Assembly (NCBI GenBank): GCA_029555885.1
Contig: JAKPQT010000304.1
Location: 1 to 22,472, forward strand
Direction: 5' to 3'
Source of the DNA: Chloroflexota bacterium
GTDB taxonomy: Bacteria > Chloroflexota > Anaerolineae > CG2-30-64-16
Length of the DNA: 22,472 nucleotides
Below are positions 6,034 to 13,670 of this stretch, in pieces. The translations under genes and the position numbers were made by a program. Every line of letters begins with the position of its first letter. The first letter of the stretch is position 1. The notes below the pieces were generated by a model. It had not been told where the DNA came from. It saw only the letters and a list, made by a program, of their open reading frames with translations, and made no database searches.

Positions 6034-6948
6034 CTACTTGCCGCCGTAGTAGACAACCTTGCCGGAAACCCGGAACATGATCACGGTGAACACCACGATG
6101 ATGACAAACAGCACCCACGCCTGTGCGGACGCGTAGCCCATCTTGAAGAAGCGGAATGCGCTCTGCCACAGGTAGATGGACATCATCATTGTGGAGTCCG
6201 CGGGCGAGCCGCTGCCTCCCGTCATGACGTGAACCTCGGTGAAGAACTGGAACGCGCCGATCAGGCCGGTGATGACGTTGAACAGAATGACGGGGGAGAT
6301 CATCGGCAGCGTGACGTGCCAGATTTGCTGGGGCACGTTTGCGCCGTCGAGCTGGGATGCCTCCACCAGCTCGCGCGGGACATCTTGCAGCGCGGCCAGG
6401 TAGATGACCACCGCGCCGCCCACGCCCCACAGGCTCATCAGGATCAGCGCGGGCTTGCTCCACACGGGGCTGCCCAGCCAGCCGGGCCCGTCGATGCCGA
6501 CCAGAGACAACACGAAGTTGATGACGCCGGCGCGCGGGTTGAACATCCACAGCCAGACGAGGGATGTGGCGACCACCGGCGTGATGCTGGGCAGGTAGAA
6601 GATCGTGCGCCAGATGGACATGCCCCGCACCTTCATGTTGAGCAGCATCGCCAGCGAGATGCCCGCGAGCGCGCCCAGCGGGACTGCGAAGAAGGCATAA
6701 TAGGCGGTGTTGTAGAGCGAGGTCAGGAAGCGGGGGTCGTTGAACAACCGGACAAAGTTATCCAGGCCGATCCATTTCGGCGTCTCCAGGATGGGGTAGA
6801 AGGTGAAGCTGTAATAGAACGACATCAGGAACGGGATGAGCCGGAAGGCCAGGAACCCGATGACCCAGGGCGAGATGAACAGCAGGCCGATCCGCAGGGA
6901 GTGGCGCTCTTCGCGGCTGAGGTGGCGGGCACGTTGGATGATGGTCAT
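6034..6948 (-). CDS. Carbohydrate ABC transporter permease, MalF/UgpA type
   Basis: This 304-residue inner-membrane protein has about six transmembrane helices. The first is near 20-45 (GLLFISPWVIGFLAFRLIPF). The EAA loop that contacts the ATPase is at 196-215 (EASQLDGANVPQQIWHVTLP). With the neighbouring permease it forms the channel for substrate delivered by the binding lipoprotein. The ATG is 9 bases after the preceding stop, and its Shine-Dalgarno TAGGAGG overlaps that stop codon. Gene order (binding protein, MalG-type, MalF-type) reverses the two permeases relative to the usual arrangement. No ATPase gene is present; such importers often share one encoded elsewhere. Confidence 0.93.
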   Translation of the reverse strand: MTIIQRARHLSREERHSLRIGLLFISPWVIGFLAFRLIPFLMSFYYSFTFYPILETPKWIGLDNFVRLFNDPRFLTSLYNTAYYAFFAVPLGALAGISLAMLLNMKVRGMSIWRTIFYLPSITPVVATSLVWLWMFNPRAGVINFVLSLVGIDGPGWLGSPVWSKPALILMSLWGVGGAVVIYLAALQDVPRELVEASQLDGANVPQQIWHVTLPMISPVILFNVITGLIGAFQFFTEVHVMTGGSGSPADSTMMMSIYLWQSAFRFFKMGYASAQAWVLFVIIVVFTVIMFRVSGKVVYYGGK

Positions 6949-6957
6949 GGCAGCCTC

Positions 6958-7860
6958 CTAACCCTTCAGCCCGGTCAGCGCAATGCCTTCGATGAAGGTA
7001 CGTTGGGCGAAGAAGAACAGGATGACGATCGGCAGCACGCTCATTACCGTCGCGGCCATGATCCAGGCGAAGTTCATGAAGCCGTAGGTGCTCTGCATGT
7101 TGGCGATGCCGATGGAGATGGTATACCGGGCCTTATCGCTGAGATAAATCAGCGGGCCGAAATAATCGTTCCAACTGCCGATGAACTGGAACAGCGCGAC
7201 CACCGCGATGGCCGGCTTCGCCAGCGGCAGGATGATGCGCCAGAAGATGCCGATGTCGGATGCGCCGTCCACGCGCGCGGCGTCTGAGAGCTCCTGCGGC
7301 AGGCCCATGAAGAACTGGCGCAGCAGAAAAATAAAAAAGGCATTGCCGAGCCATGCCGGGACCACCAGCGGCATGTAGGTGTTGACCCAGCCGATGCGGG
7401 TGAAGATGATGTAGAGCGGGATGAAAGTCACGAAACCCGGTAGGATCATCGTCGCGAGCACAACGGCAAACACCGCATCGCGGCCCGGCCAGCGGACCCG
7501 GGCAAAGCCATACGCCACCAGCGTGTTGGAGAGCACCGCACCTGCGACGGAGGGCAGCGCAACGATCAGGGTGTTGACCACGTACTGCGAGAACAGCGCC
7601 TGCCTGAAGGCGGAGATGTAGTTATCCCAACGGACCGGGTCCGGAATCCAAATAGGCGGCCAGATGGCAAGTTCATTCGGATTCTTGAGCGATGTCGAAA
7701 TCATCCAGACCCAGGGCAGGATAAAGAAGCACGAGAGCAGCACCAGGGCGCCGTATTTCGCGAGATTGGAAAGCAAGGTTGTGGCGCGGTAGCGCGCAGA
7801 GTGCTGGTGCCGGAATGAACCTTCGGACGCGGGCGCCACATAAGCCGATGGGGTAGACAT
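6958..7860 (-). CDS. Carbohydrate ABC transporter permease, MalG/UgpE type
   Basis: This 300-residue membrane protein begins with a short cytoplasmic tail, then TM1 at about 36-56 (LAKYGALVLLSCFFILPWVW), the conserved STSLKNPNE segment after it, and an EAA loop at about 190-212 (ELSDAARVDGASDIGIFW). The ATG at 7860 is chosen because GGAGG lies 9 bases upstream and the known family N-terminus fits. The frame is open for about 97 more codons, but that stretch runs back into the binding-protein gene and is a shadow. The gene is 70 bases after the binding-protein gene, separated by a strong hairpin, and 9 bases before its partner permease. Confidence 0.93.
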   Translation of the reverse strand: MSTPSAYVAPASEGSFRHQHSARYRATTLLSNLAKYGALVLLSCFFILPWVWMISTSLKNPNELAIWPPIWIPDPVRWDNYISAFRQALFSQYVVNTLIVALPSVAGAVLSNTLVAYGFARVRWPGRDAVFAVVLATMILPGFVTFIPLYIIFTRIGWVNTYMPLVVPAWLGNAFFIFLLRQFFMGLPQELSDAARVDGASDIGIFWRIILPLAKPAIAVVALFQFIGSWNDYFGPLIYLSDKARYTISIGIANMQSTYGFMNFAWIMAATVMSVLPIVILFFFAQRTFIEGIALTGLKG

Positions 7861-7885
7861 CAGCCGGGACCTCCTCACGAATGTC

Positions 7886-7918
7886 ACACGGAGTGACCGG
7901 GGGCCGGCCACTCCGTGT
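7886..7918 (-). other. Intercistronic hairpin between binding-protein and permease genes
   Basis: ACACGGAGTG (7886-7895) and CACTCCGTGT (7909-7918) form a perfect 10-bp stem with a 13-base loop. No T tract follows on the minus strand, so it is not a simple terminator. In malE-malF type operons a hairpin at this place protects the upstream mRNA and raises binding-protein levels over permease; the same role is inferred here. Confidence 0.6.
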
Positions 7919-7930
7919 ACGCAAAACACA

Positions 7931-9358
7931 TCAACCGGATTTCGAAAGCCAGTCGTCGAGTTCCTTCTGCGCCTGCTCCTGCACGAAGTCGAGCGCTTCC
8001 TCCGGGCTCTTCTGCCCCAGTCGCGCCTTCTCCCACTCGCTGCCCATGATCGAATTGTAGGAATCACTGGTTGGGATCTTGGGCGGGTAGAGGTAGTAGT
8101 CGGACTGGTACAGGTCGGGCAGGAAGACTTCCTCGTAGCCGGGGCATGCACCGATGACCTGCTCCTTGAAGAGCGGGTAGTCGATCATGCCGGCCGAAAC
8201 CGGGCCGTTCACGCACAGCCAGGTCGTGAAGAGGCTGGTGTACACATCGCGGTTGCCGGTCGCGCCGGTCAGGGAACTGATGATCTCCCACGCGGCCTGC
8301 GGATCGGGCGAGCCCTTGGTGATGATCCAGCCGTCGCCGTAGGTATACATGCCCTTCTCTGTCTGGCCGGCTGGGCCGGGGAAGGGCCAGACGGTGAACT
8401 CGAAGCCTTCCGGCTTGTAGTTCCGCAGCGTGTTGAACTGCCACGGGCCGGTGACGAGGGTCGCGCGCAGGCTGGAGAGGAAGGGGTCCTGGCCGGCAGA
8501 ACGTTCGCCGCGGCCCTGCAGGGAGGCATAGAAGTCCTGCAGTTTTTGCGGTCCCATCCTGTTCCAGTAATCCGTCACCCACTTCAGCGCCTTGAGGTTG
8601 TTCGGATGATTGGCGGTGATGGTCTTGCCGTCAGGCTCGACATATTTGCCGAGGAAGCGCGCCATGACGACCGAAGCCCAGGTGAAGTCACCGCCGAGGA
8701 CGTCGATGTTGCCGCTCGCGTCGTAGGTGGTCAGCTTCTCCCACACCCCGACCAGCTCTTCCAGGCTTTGTGCCGGCTTGTTGGGATCGACGCCGCGTTC
8801 CTCGCATATCTTGGTGTTGACAAACATGCCGTAGCACTGGTTCCACATGCTGGCGTAGTAGAACTTGCCCTCATAGACACCCAGGTCCCAAATGGGCGGT
8901 GCCATCCAGTTCTTGAGGGTTTCGACCTGCTGCGGGTCGCCGATCTCGTCCAGTGCCAGCAGCGCATTCTGGGCTGCCAACTGGTACGCAATGCTGGCAC
9001 CAAAGACCACGGCGGTGCCGGGCGGCGTGCCTGCGGCAATGCCCGCAAGCAGCTTCTGGGTCATGGCCTCGGGGACCACGACATGCCTGGCGACCACGCG
9101 CGTCTGCGACTTGTTGTAGGCGTCGAGGATCTTCTCGATCTGGGTGGCGGCGTCTTCGGTCCAGCCGGTCCAGACGTCGAGGGTGATGGGCTCTGCGGCG
9201 GCAGGTGCGGCTGCCGGTGCTTCGGCCGCGGGTTGTTCAGCGGCCGGCACGGCGGGCGCGGCCGCGGGCGGGGCGCAGGCAGCAAGGGTCGCTGCCGCAG
9301 TGGTGAATGAGGCGGCGCTCAAAAAGCGCCGGCGGCTCATGGTCCTGGAGAAAGACAT
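7931..9358 (-). CDS. Carbohydrate ABC transporter substrate-binding lipoprotein (SBP_bac_1), Tat-type signal
   Basis: The protein has 475 residues from the chosen start. The N-terminus has a twin-arginine motif (SRRRFLSA, 8-15), a hydrophobic stretch, and a lipobox LAAC with lipidated C28. An Ala/Pro-rich linker of about 40 residues follows, then a family-1 solute-binding fold (LDVWTGWTEDAATQIEKI, then GTPPGTAVVFGAS and WQFNTLRNY). It captures a sugar or glycan outside the membrane and hands it to the two permeases. Two in-frame ATGs lie 6 bases apart; the second (9358) is 8 bases from AGGAG, while the first (9364) is only 2 bases away, so 9358 is preferred. It is the first gene of the minus-strand operon driven from 9588-9617. 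The ligand cannot be read from sequence. Confidence 0.92.
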   Translation of the reverse strand: MSFSRTMSRRRFLSAASFTTAAATLAACAPPAAAPAVPAAEQPAAEAPAAAPAAAEPITLDVWTGWTEDAATQIEKILDAYNKSQTRVVARHVVVPEAMTQKLLAGIAAGTPPGTAVVFGASIAYQLAAQNALLALDEIGDPQQVETLKNWMAPPIWDLGVYEGKFYYASMWNQCYGMFVNTKICEERGVDPNKPAQSLEELVGVWEKLTTYDASGNIDVLGGDFTWASVVMARFLGKYVEPDGKTITANHPNNLKALKWVTDYWNRMGPQKLQDFYASLQGRGERSAGQDPFLSSLRATLVTGPWQFNTLRNYKPEGFEFTVWPFPGPAGQTEKGMYTYGDGWIITKGSPDPQAAWEIISSLTGATGNRDVYTSLFTTWLCVNGPVSAGMIDYPLFKEQVIGACPGYEEVFLPDLYQSDYYLYPPKIPTSDSYNSIMGSEWEKARLGQKSPEEALDFVQEQAQKELDDWLSKSG

Positions 9359-9415
9359 GGTCATGTCTCCTTTCGTGGGTGGCAGAAAGAACGGGGGAAC
9401 CAATGCGCAAACTTA

Positions 9416-9496
9416 CTACAGGCCGGACTGTGTTCGAACGGAGGCGCACTCCGGCGAGGGCGCCTGCTGGGAGGCGTGCCCGACCGCCTGTGACAT
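9416..9496 (-). CDS. Possible 26-residue leader ORF with perfect Shine-Dalgarno
   Basis: On the minus strand AAAGGAGGTGAT (9506-9495) is a 12-base match to the complement of the 16S rRNA 3' end. An ATG (9496) overlaps its last bases and opens a 26-codon frame (MSQAVGHASQQAP...) ending at 9416, within the sugar operon leader. The spacing is too tight for an ideal start and the peptide resembles nothing known, so it could be a leader peptide, a ribosome standby site or chance. Confidence 0.2.
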   Translation of the reverse strand: MSQAVGHASQQAPSPECASVRTQSGL

Positions 9497-9587
9497 CACC
9501 TCCTTTCCCGGGATCGTGGGACAATGACAGCAAATGGCAAGGCCGGAATAGGCGAGCAGAAACCGCAGGGATATTGTGGTTTCGAAA

Positions 9588-9617
9588 GTTATACCATGAA
9601 AGTGATACGGGCGTCAA
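9588..9617 (-). promoter_or_regulatory. Sigma70-like promoter of the sugar ABC / hydrolase / Fe-S operon
   Basis: On the minus strand TTGACG (9617-9612) and TATAAC (9593-9588) are 18 bp apart. Transcription would start near 9581, leaving about 220 nt of leader before the binding-protein ATG. No clear operator palindrome overlaps it. Confidence 0.65.
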
Positions 9618-9705
9618 GCGAGGTTTCTGAGCTTCGGACAGGTGAAGTCCAACAGCGCTGCCGTCGGGACTTGCAGGCCCAGGCCGACAGCAGTATCTTC
9701 CTGTT

Positions 9706-9771
9706 GACGCTGATCTTTTGTCTATCTATTTATATCGGAAGATCAGTGCAGATTAGTCCAATCAGCGTTCC
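9706..9771. repeat. Degenerate copy of the GACGCTGAT inverted-repeat element
   Basis: ACGCTGAT (9707-9714) faces ATCAGCGT (9761-9768), and an inner pair CTGATCTT/AAGATCAG (9710-9717, 9739-9746) lies inside. The 14 bases AGTCCAATCAGCGT also occur in the full element at 18540-18649, so this is probably a decayed relative. Confidence 0.5.
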
Positions 9772-9801
9772 ATTCAATCGTGCCCCTCGAGCTGCGCGCG
9801 G

Positions 9802-9830
9802 TTGACCCGTCCCTCCGTCCGGAGTATACT
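9802..9830 (+). promoter_or_regulatory. Sigma70-like promoter of proBA
   Basis: TTGACC (9802-9807) and TATACT (9825-9830) are separated by exactly 17 bp. The start site would be near 9837, about 70 nt before the proB ATG. There is no obvious operator. Confidence 0.7.
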
Positions 9831-9906
9831 ATGGCCTCCTGAATCGCGTTCGCCGTCGAACGCCCTCCGCGCTGTTGCGTCTTGACCCATCACAAAGAAC
9901 TGCCTC

Positions 9907-11007
9907 ATGCACAAACGGATCGTCATCAAGCTCGGCACGAGTGTGCTCACCGGCGGTACGCGGCGCCTCAACCGCGCGCATATGGTGGAGCTGGTCCGCC
10001 AGGCCGCGCTGCTCCACGCGCGTGGGTGCGATGTCATCATCGTCACCTCCGGCGCAATCGCCGCGGGCCGCGAGCGCCTGGGACACCCCGACCTGCCCGC
10101 GACCGTCGCGACCAAGCAGATGCTCGCTGCGGTCGGCCAGAGCCGGCTGATGCTTATCTGGGAAAGCCTCTTCGAGATCTACGACATCCATGTCGGTCAG
10201 CTTCTGCTGACCCGCGCGGATGTGCGCGACCGGGGGCGGTTCCTCAACGCGCGCGATGCGCTGCATGCCTTGCTCGAACACCGTATCGTGCCGGTCATCA
10301 ACGAAAACGACGCGGTTGCGACTGCGGAAATCAAGGTGGGCGACAACGACAACCTGTCGGCGCTCGTCGCGCTGCTGGCCGAGGCCGACCTGCTGCTGAT
10401 CCTGACCGACCTGGAAGGGCTGTACACGGCCGATCCGCATATGCATCCCGAGGCGGAGCTCATCCCCGAGGTCACGGAGATCGACGACGACCTGGCCGCG
10501 TTGGCGGGCGGCAGCATCAATGGGCTGGGCACGGGCGGCATGATGACCAAGCTGCAGGCCGCGGACATCGCCCGCCGCGCAGGTGCGGATGTGATCATTG
10601 CGGCGGGCCGCGCGCCCGATGTCATCCTGCACGCAGCCGCGGACGATCCCATCGGCACGCGTTTCCCCAGCCTGGAGACGCCGCTGGAAAGCCGCAAACG
10701 TTGGATCCTCGGCGGCCCGAAAGCCGACGGCCGTGTCGTGGTGGACGCGGGCGCGGTGCGTGCCCTGCGACAGACGGGTGGCAGCCTGCTGTCCGCGGGC
10801 GTAGTCGGCATCAGCGGGGAGTTCAGCCGCGGGGATACGGTGCTCATCGTCGGCCCGGGTGACAGGCCCGTCGCTCGCGGCATCGCTCGCTACAGCGCAG
10901 CCGACCTCCGCAGCATCGCCGGCTGCCGCTCCGACCAGATTGCAGAGCGTCTCGGCTACACGCTGGGGCCCGTGGCCGTCCATCGCAACGACCTGATCTT
11001 GCTGTAA
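9907..11007 (+). CDS. proB: Glutamate 5-kinase
   Basis: The enzyme phosphorylates L-glutamate with ATP to glutamyl 5-phosphate, the first step of proline synthesis, in the cytoplasm. The 366 residues match the usual size (about 367 in E. coli). The amino-acid-kinase domain shows [10 protein letters not shown] (5-14), [14 protein letters not shown] (46-59), the glutamate-binding INENDAVAT (131-139) and [11 protein letters not shown] (145-155), with [12 protein letters not shown] in the nucleotide region. A C-terminal PUA domain covers about 280-360 ([11 protein letters not shown]...[13 protein letters not shown]). The ATG at 9907 begins exactly at the conserved N-terminus; no good Shine-Dalgarno precedes it. 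proA follows 15 bases later in the same operon. Confidence 0.97.
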   Translation: MHKRIVIKLGTSVLTGGTRRLNRAHMVELVRQAALLHARGCDVIIVTSGAIAAGRERLGHPDLPATVATKQMLAAVGQSRLMLIWESLFEIYDIHVGQLLLTRADVRDRGRFLNARDALHALLEHRIVPVINENDAVATAEIKVGDNDNLSALVALLAEADLLLILTDLEGLYTADPHMHPEAELIPEVTEIDDDLAALAGGSINGLGTGGMMTKLQAADIARRAGADVIIAAGRAPDVILHAAADDPIGTRFPSLETPLESRKRWILGGPKADGRVVVDAGAVRALRQTGGSLLSAGVVGISGEFSRGDTVLIVGPGDRPVARGIARYSAADLRSIAGCRSDQIAERLGYTLGPVAVHRNDLILL

Positions 11008-11022
11008 GCAGTGAGGAAGCAC

Positions 11023-12288
11023 ATGACCGACCTTAACGAAATGGGGCAACTGGCGCGTGCGGCCAGCCGCCGGCTCGCCACTCTGCCGACGGCCGCTAAG
11101 AACGCGGCGCTCCTGGCAATTGCCGATGAGCTGGAAGCGCAAACGGAGACCATCCTCGGCCAGAACGCCGCGGATGTGGCTACTGGCCGCGAGCGGGGCC
11201 TGAGCGACGCGCTGCTCGACCGGCTGCTGCTCAACCCGAAGCGCATTGCGGGCCTGGCCGCGGACGTGCGGCACGTCGCCGAACTGCCCGACCCGGTCGG
11301 GGAGGAGCTGGAGAGCCGCGTGCTGCCCAACGGGATGCGGCTGAGCAAGCGGCGCATCCCGATCGGCGTGATCGGCGTCATCTACGAGGCGCGTCCGAAC
11401 GTCACCATCGACGTCGCCACGCTGTGCCTCAAGACCGGCAACGCAACGATCCTGCGCGGGGGCAGCGAGACGCTGCGCAGCAATCTGGCGCTCGTCGAGG
11501 TCATTCAGGCCGCGCTCGATCGCTGCGGGCTGCCCCGTGCCGCGGTGCAGTACATCGCGGACCCGGATCGGAGCTACGTGACGGAACTGCTGCGGCTCGA
11601 CCGGTATGTGGACATGATCGTGCCGCGCGGCGGCGCCAGCCTGCACCGGCTCTGCCGCGAGCAGAGCACCATCCCGGTCATCACTGGCGGCATCGGCGTC
11701 TGTCATATCTTCGTCGACGAGACGGCCGACCTCGCCCGTGCCGTGGATATCGTGGAGAACGCCAAGGTACAGCGGCCCAGCGTGTGCAACGCGCTCGACA
11801 CGGTGCTGGTGCATCGCGCAGTAGCCCGCGAGTTCTTGCCAGAGATGGCGGCTCGGCTGGCGCAGAAGGGGGTGGAACTGCGCGCCGCAGGCGAGGCATT
11901 GGAGATCCTGGCCGCGGAGAGCCGAGGTGCCCAGATCGTGCCAGCGGGGAAGGACGACTTCGACGTCGAGTGGCTCAGCCTGGTCCTGGGGGTCAAAGTG
12001 GTGGACGGGCTGGACGAGGCCATCGCGCACATCCATGTGCACAGCACCGAACACTCCGACAGCATCCTGACGAACGACTGGATGAATGCCAACCGCTTCG
12101 TGGACGAGGTCAACTCAGCCGCGGTCTATGTCAACGCGAGCACCCGCTTCACCGACGGCGGGCAGTTCGGCCTGGGCGCGGAGGTCGCGGTCAGCACGCA
12201 GAAGCTCCATGCGCGCGGCCCGATGGGCCTGGCGGAGCTGACGACCTACAAGTGGATTGGGATCGGCGCGGGACACATCCGGCCGTGA
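11023..12288 (+). CDS. proA: Glutamate-5-semialdehyde dehydrogenase (gamma-glutamyl phosphate reductase)
   Basis: This enzyme reduces glutamyl 5-phosphate with NADPH to glutamate semialdehyde, the second step of proline synthesis. The 421 residues fit the family (about 417). Visible features are [18 protein letters not shown] (114-131), the cofactor-binding [14 protein letters not shown] (136-149), catalytic C255 in [10 protein letters not shown], and the C-terminal [20 protein letters not shown]. The ATG at 11023 is preferred over a GTG 12 bases earlier because GAGGAAG sits just before it. It lies directly after proB and the pair forms the substrate-channelling couple. A 28-bp palindrome lies downstream at the convergent junction. 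Confidence 0.97.
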   Translation: MTDLNEMGQLARAASRRLATLPTAAKNAALLAIADELEAQTETILGQNAADVATGRERGLSDALLDRLLLNPKRIAGLAADVRHVAELPDPVGEELESRVLPNGMRLSKRRIPIGVIGVIYEARPNVTIDVATLCLKTGNATILRGGSETLRSNLALVEVIQAALDRCGLPRAAVQYIADPDRSYVTELLRLDRYVDMIVPRGGASLHRLCREQSTIPVITGGIGVCHIFVDETADLARAVDIVENAKVQRPSVCNALDTVLVHRAVAREFLPEMAARLAQKGVELRAAGEALEILAAESRGAQIVPAGKDDFDVEWLSLVLGVKVVDGLDEAIAHIHVHSTEHSDSILTNDWMNANRFVDEVNSAAVYVNASTRFTDGGQFGLGAEVAVSTQKLHARGPMGLAELTTYKWIGIGAGHIRP

Positions 12289-12292
12289 TGGG

Positions 12293-12368
12293 GTGAACAG
12301 GGGAGCAGGTGAAGAGGAGAACAGGTGAACGGGAGAACGGGTAACAAGGTGCACGGGTGACAAGGTGA
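12293..12368. repeat. Low-complexity degenerate decamer repeat (GGTGAACAGG-like)
   Basis: About eight imperfect copies of a 9-10 base unit (GTGAACAGG, GTGAAGAGG, GTGAACGGG, GTAACAAGG, GTGACAAGG) follow one another right after proA. The unit is A/G-rich on the plus strand. The copies are too short and variable for a CRISPR array; it is a simple-sequence tract. Confidence 0.6.
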
Positions 12369-12396
12369 GGAGCTTGCAGCCGAGGCTGCAAGCTCC
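12369..12396. repeat. 28-bp perfect palindrome between convergent genes
   Basis: GGAGCTTGCAGCC (12369-12381) and GGCTGCAAGCTCC (12384-12396) are exact complements around GA. It lies between the ends of proA (plus) and the hemerythrin gene (minus), so it may stop both transcripts, but no T tract follows on either strand. It matches the size and setting of the palindromes at 5971-5997 and 15844-15871. Confidence 0.75.
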
Positions 12397-12465
12397 CGCT
12401 CCGATTTCGCCCCCTGCCACCATGTTGCGGCAAAGGTGCCAGCCGGCTTGCGGCACGAACCGTTG

Positions 12466-13017
12466 TCAGGCGACCTCGCGTTCAAGGGACTGCGCCAGCG
12501 CCAGGTACTTCTCGTGGACGCCCTCGCCGGTTTCCTCGTGCTCGACGTGCTCGAAACCATCCCACACCGCGTCATGCTGCGCGGCCGGGATCATCTGGTC
12601 GGCCATGGGGAAGAGCACGCCGTCTTCCTTCTGGATGTGCTGGCGGAGCAGGCTCACGTAGCCCGGCGCATTGCGCACCAGCTCTCCGCGCGCGAGGAAG
12701 TCGCCGCCGGCCAGCCGCTCGGCGGCCGCGCGCATGTCCCGCGTGTACGCGCGGCCCTGCTCATGCTCGGTCAGCATCACCGCAACGGGTCCTGCTTCGC
12801 GCGGCAGACCGGCCTGCACGATGGCCTCGAACAGCACGTTCTCCTCTTTCACGTGATGGCAGCCGTCCGCAAACCCCTTGATGAAGTCCGCCGCATCAGT
12901 GAAGAAGCCTGGCCGCACCGCCCGGCCCTCGCTCAGATTGCTCGCCGCCTTCTCCAGGCTCGTCAGCACGCGCTCGATGACGCGATGTTCTTCCATCAAA
13001 ACTTCAGTGGCTTTCAT
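12466..13017 (-). CDS. Hemerythrin HHE-domain protein
   Basis: This 183-residue protein is a four-helix bundle with the spacing of hemerythrin di-iron ligands: H11 (EEHRVIERVL), H54/H55 and E59 (CHHVKEENVLF), H85 (TEHEQGR), H127 and E131 (HIQKEDGVLFP). Such proteins bind O2, NO or related species through a di-iron centre and act in oxygen sensing, NO defence or Fe-S repair; which applies here is unknown. The ATG has GGAGG 5 bases upstream. It is a single gene on the minus strand, divergent from the redox regulator cluster at 13246, and the two promoters are about 75 bases apart, so shared control is possible. Confidence 0.92.
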   Translation of the reverse strand: MKATEVLMEEHRVIERVLTSLEKAASNLSEGRAVRPGFFTDAADFIKGFADGCHHVKEENVLFEAIVQAGLPREAGPVAVMLTEHEQGRAYTRDMRAAAERLAGGDFLARGELVRNAPGYVSLLRQHIQKEDGVLFPMADQMIPAAQHDAVWDGFEHVEHEETGEGVHEKYLALAQSLEREVA

Positions 13018-13048
13018 AGCATCCTCCTGTTGTTATCGCGTTGGCTGC

Positions 13049-13077
13049 ATGATAGGTGGGTCTGCGCTGCCAGTCAG
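13049..13077 (-). promoter_or_regulatory. Sigma70-like promoter of the hemerythrin gene
   Basis: On the minus strand CTGACT (13077-13072) and TATCAT (13054-13049) are 17 bp apart. The start site would be near 13042, about 25 nt before the ATG. Confidence 0.5.
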
Positions 13078-13150
13078 GGACTTTTATCTCATGAACCTAA
13101 GAGAAATTCAGCACATGCGGAGGCCGGTCTTTCTTTGTGCCCCCGTGTAC

Positions 13151-13179
13151 TTGTTCTGTGCAGCATCCTGTGCTAGACT
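13151..13179 (+). promoter_or_regulatory. Extended -10 promoter of the REC/NuoEF/ACT/kinase operon
   Basis: TTGTTC (13151-13156) and TAGACT (13174-13179) are 17 bp apart, with a TGC extended -10. The -35 box is poor, so the extended -10 probably matters. The 11-mer TGTGCTAGACT (13169-13179) is identical to that in the minus-strand promoter at 3766-3795. The start site would be near 13186, about 60 nt before the first gene. Confidence 0.5.
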
Positions 13180-13245
13180 AGACCCTGTACCAGACCCCAA
13201 CGGCGGGGTGCCACTTCCCTCGCCGCAGCAAGGAGACGTTTGCTC

Positions 13246-13629
13246 ATGCCATCTGCCAGAATCCTCGTTGTGGATGACGACCCCGATTTCGTCGAAATCA
13301 TGCGCACTATCCTGGAGGCCAACGACTACGAAGTTATCAGCGCAGCCAACGGCAACCAGGGCTTGGCCCAGGTCAAGGCGCATAAGCCTGACCTGATGAT
13401 CCTCGATATCATGATGTCGACGGTGCTCGACGGCTTGCACGTGAGCGAAACGCTCTCGCAGGACCCCGACGCGCGCTATATGCCCGTCATCATGGTCTCA
13501 TCCATCGCGGATACGCCCTACGCGCATGTGTTCCCGATGGAAGAACAGCCGCACATGGATGCGTGGCTGTCCAAGCCGGTCGAGCCGCGCGCTCTGCTCG
13601 ATAAGATTGCCGAGTTGTTGGGAGCGTAG
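13246..13629 (+). CDS. Stand-alone receiver (REC-only) response regulator 1
   Basis: This 127-residue protein is only a receiver domain: acidic pocket D10/D11/D12 (LVVDDDPDF), phospho-acceptor D54 (MILDIMMS) and K110 (LSKP). It has no output domain, so it probably works by protein contact or in a phosphorelay like CheY or Spo0F. Two oddities are shared with the REC proteins at 13671 and 15898. The proline that usually follows DxxM is replaced by serine with extra residues (MMSTVLDG), and about ten residues are inserted before the conserved lysine (SIADTPYAHVFPMEEQPHMD). The ATG at 13246 is preferred over a TTG 6 bases earlier; AAGGAG is at 13230. It is the first gene of the operon from 13151. 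Confidence 0.93.
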   Translation: MPSARILVVDDDPDFVEIMRTILEANDYEVISAANGNQGLAQVKAHKPDLMILDIMMSTVLDGLHVSETLSQDPDARYMPVIMVSSIADTPYAHVFPMEEQPHMDAWLSKPVEPRALLDKIAELLGA

Positions 13630-13670
13630 TATTTTCCGGAGAATGGCTCTACTGCCAGGAGCAGACCACC

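Larger units (their letters stand above)
9359..9906. other. 548-base divergent intergenic region between the sugar operon and proBA
   Basis: No conserved gene is found. It holds a minus-strand promoter (9588-9617), a roughly 220-nt leader with a small ORF behind a perfect Shine-Dalgarno (9416-9506), a degenerate copy of the GACGCTGAT inverted-repeat element (9706-9771) in an AT-rich patch, and the proBA promoter (9802-9830). Confidence 0.6.

Noticed and set aside
7861..8151. Upstream in-frame extension of the MalG-type permease by 97 codons
   Set aside because: It runs into the binding-protein gene, is Ser/Arg-rich, and the ATG at 7860 has a good Shine-Dalgarno.
9495..9506. Similarity to the 3' end of 16S rRNA on the plus strand
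   Set aside because: The match is only 12 bases with no further rRNA sequence; on the minus strand it is simply an extended Shine-Dalgarno.
9524..9805. A 93-codon plus-strand frame in the divergent intergenic region
   Set aside because: It covers a predicted promoter and the repeat element, has no Shine-Dalgarno and no domain.
9829..12054. A 741-codon open frame on the minus strand opposite proB and proA
   Set aside because: It is fully antisense to two clear enzymes, has no recognisable domain or membrane pattern, and is typical of spurious long frames in GC-rich DNA.
12293..12368. CRISPR-like repeats
   Set aside because: The units are about 10 bases, degenerate and without spacers or cas genes.
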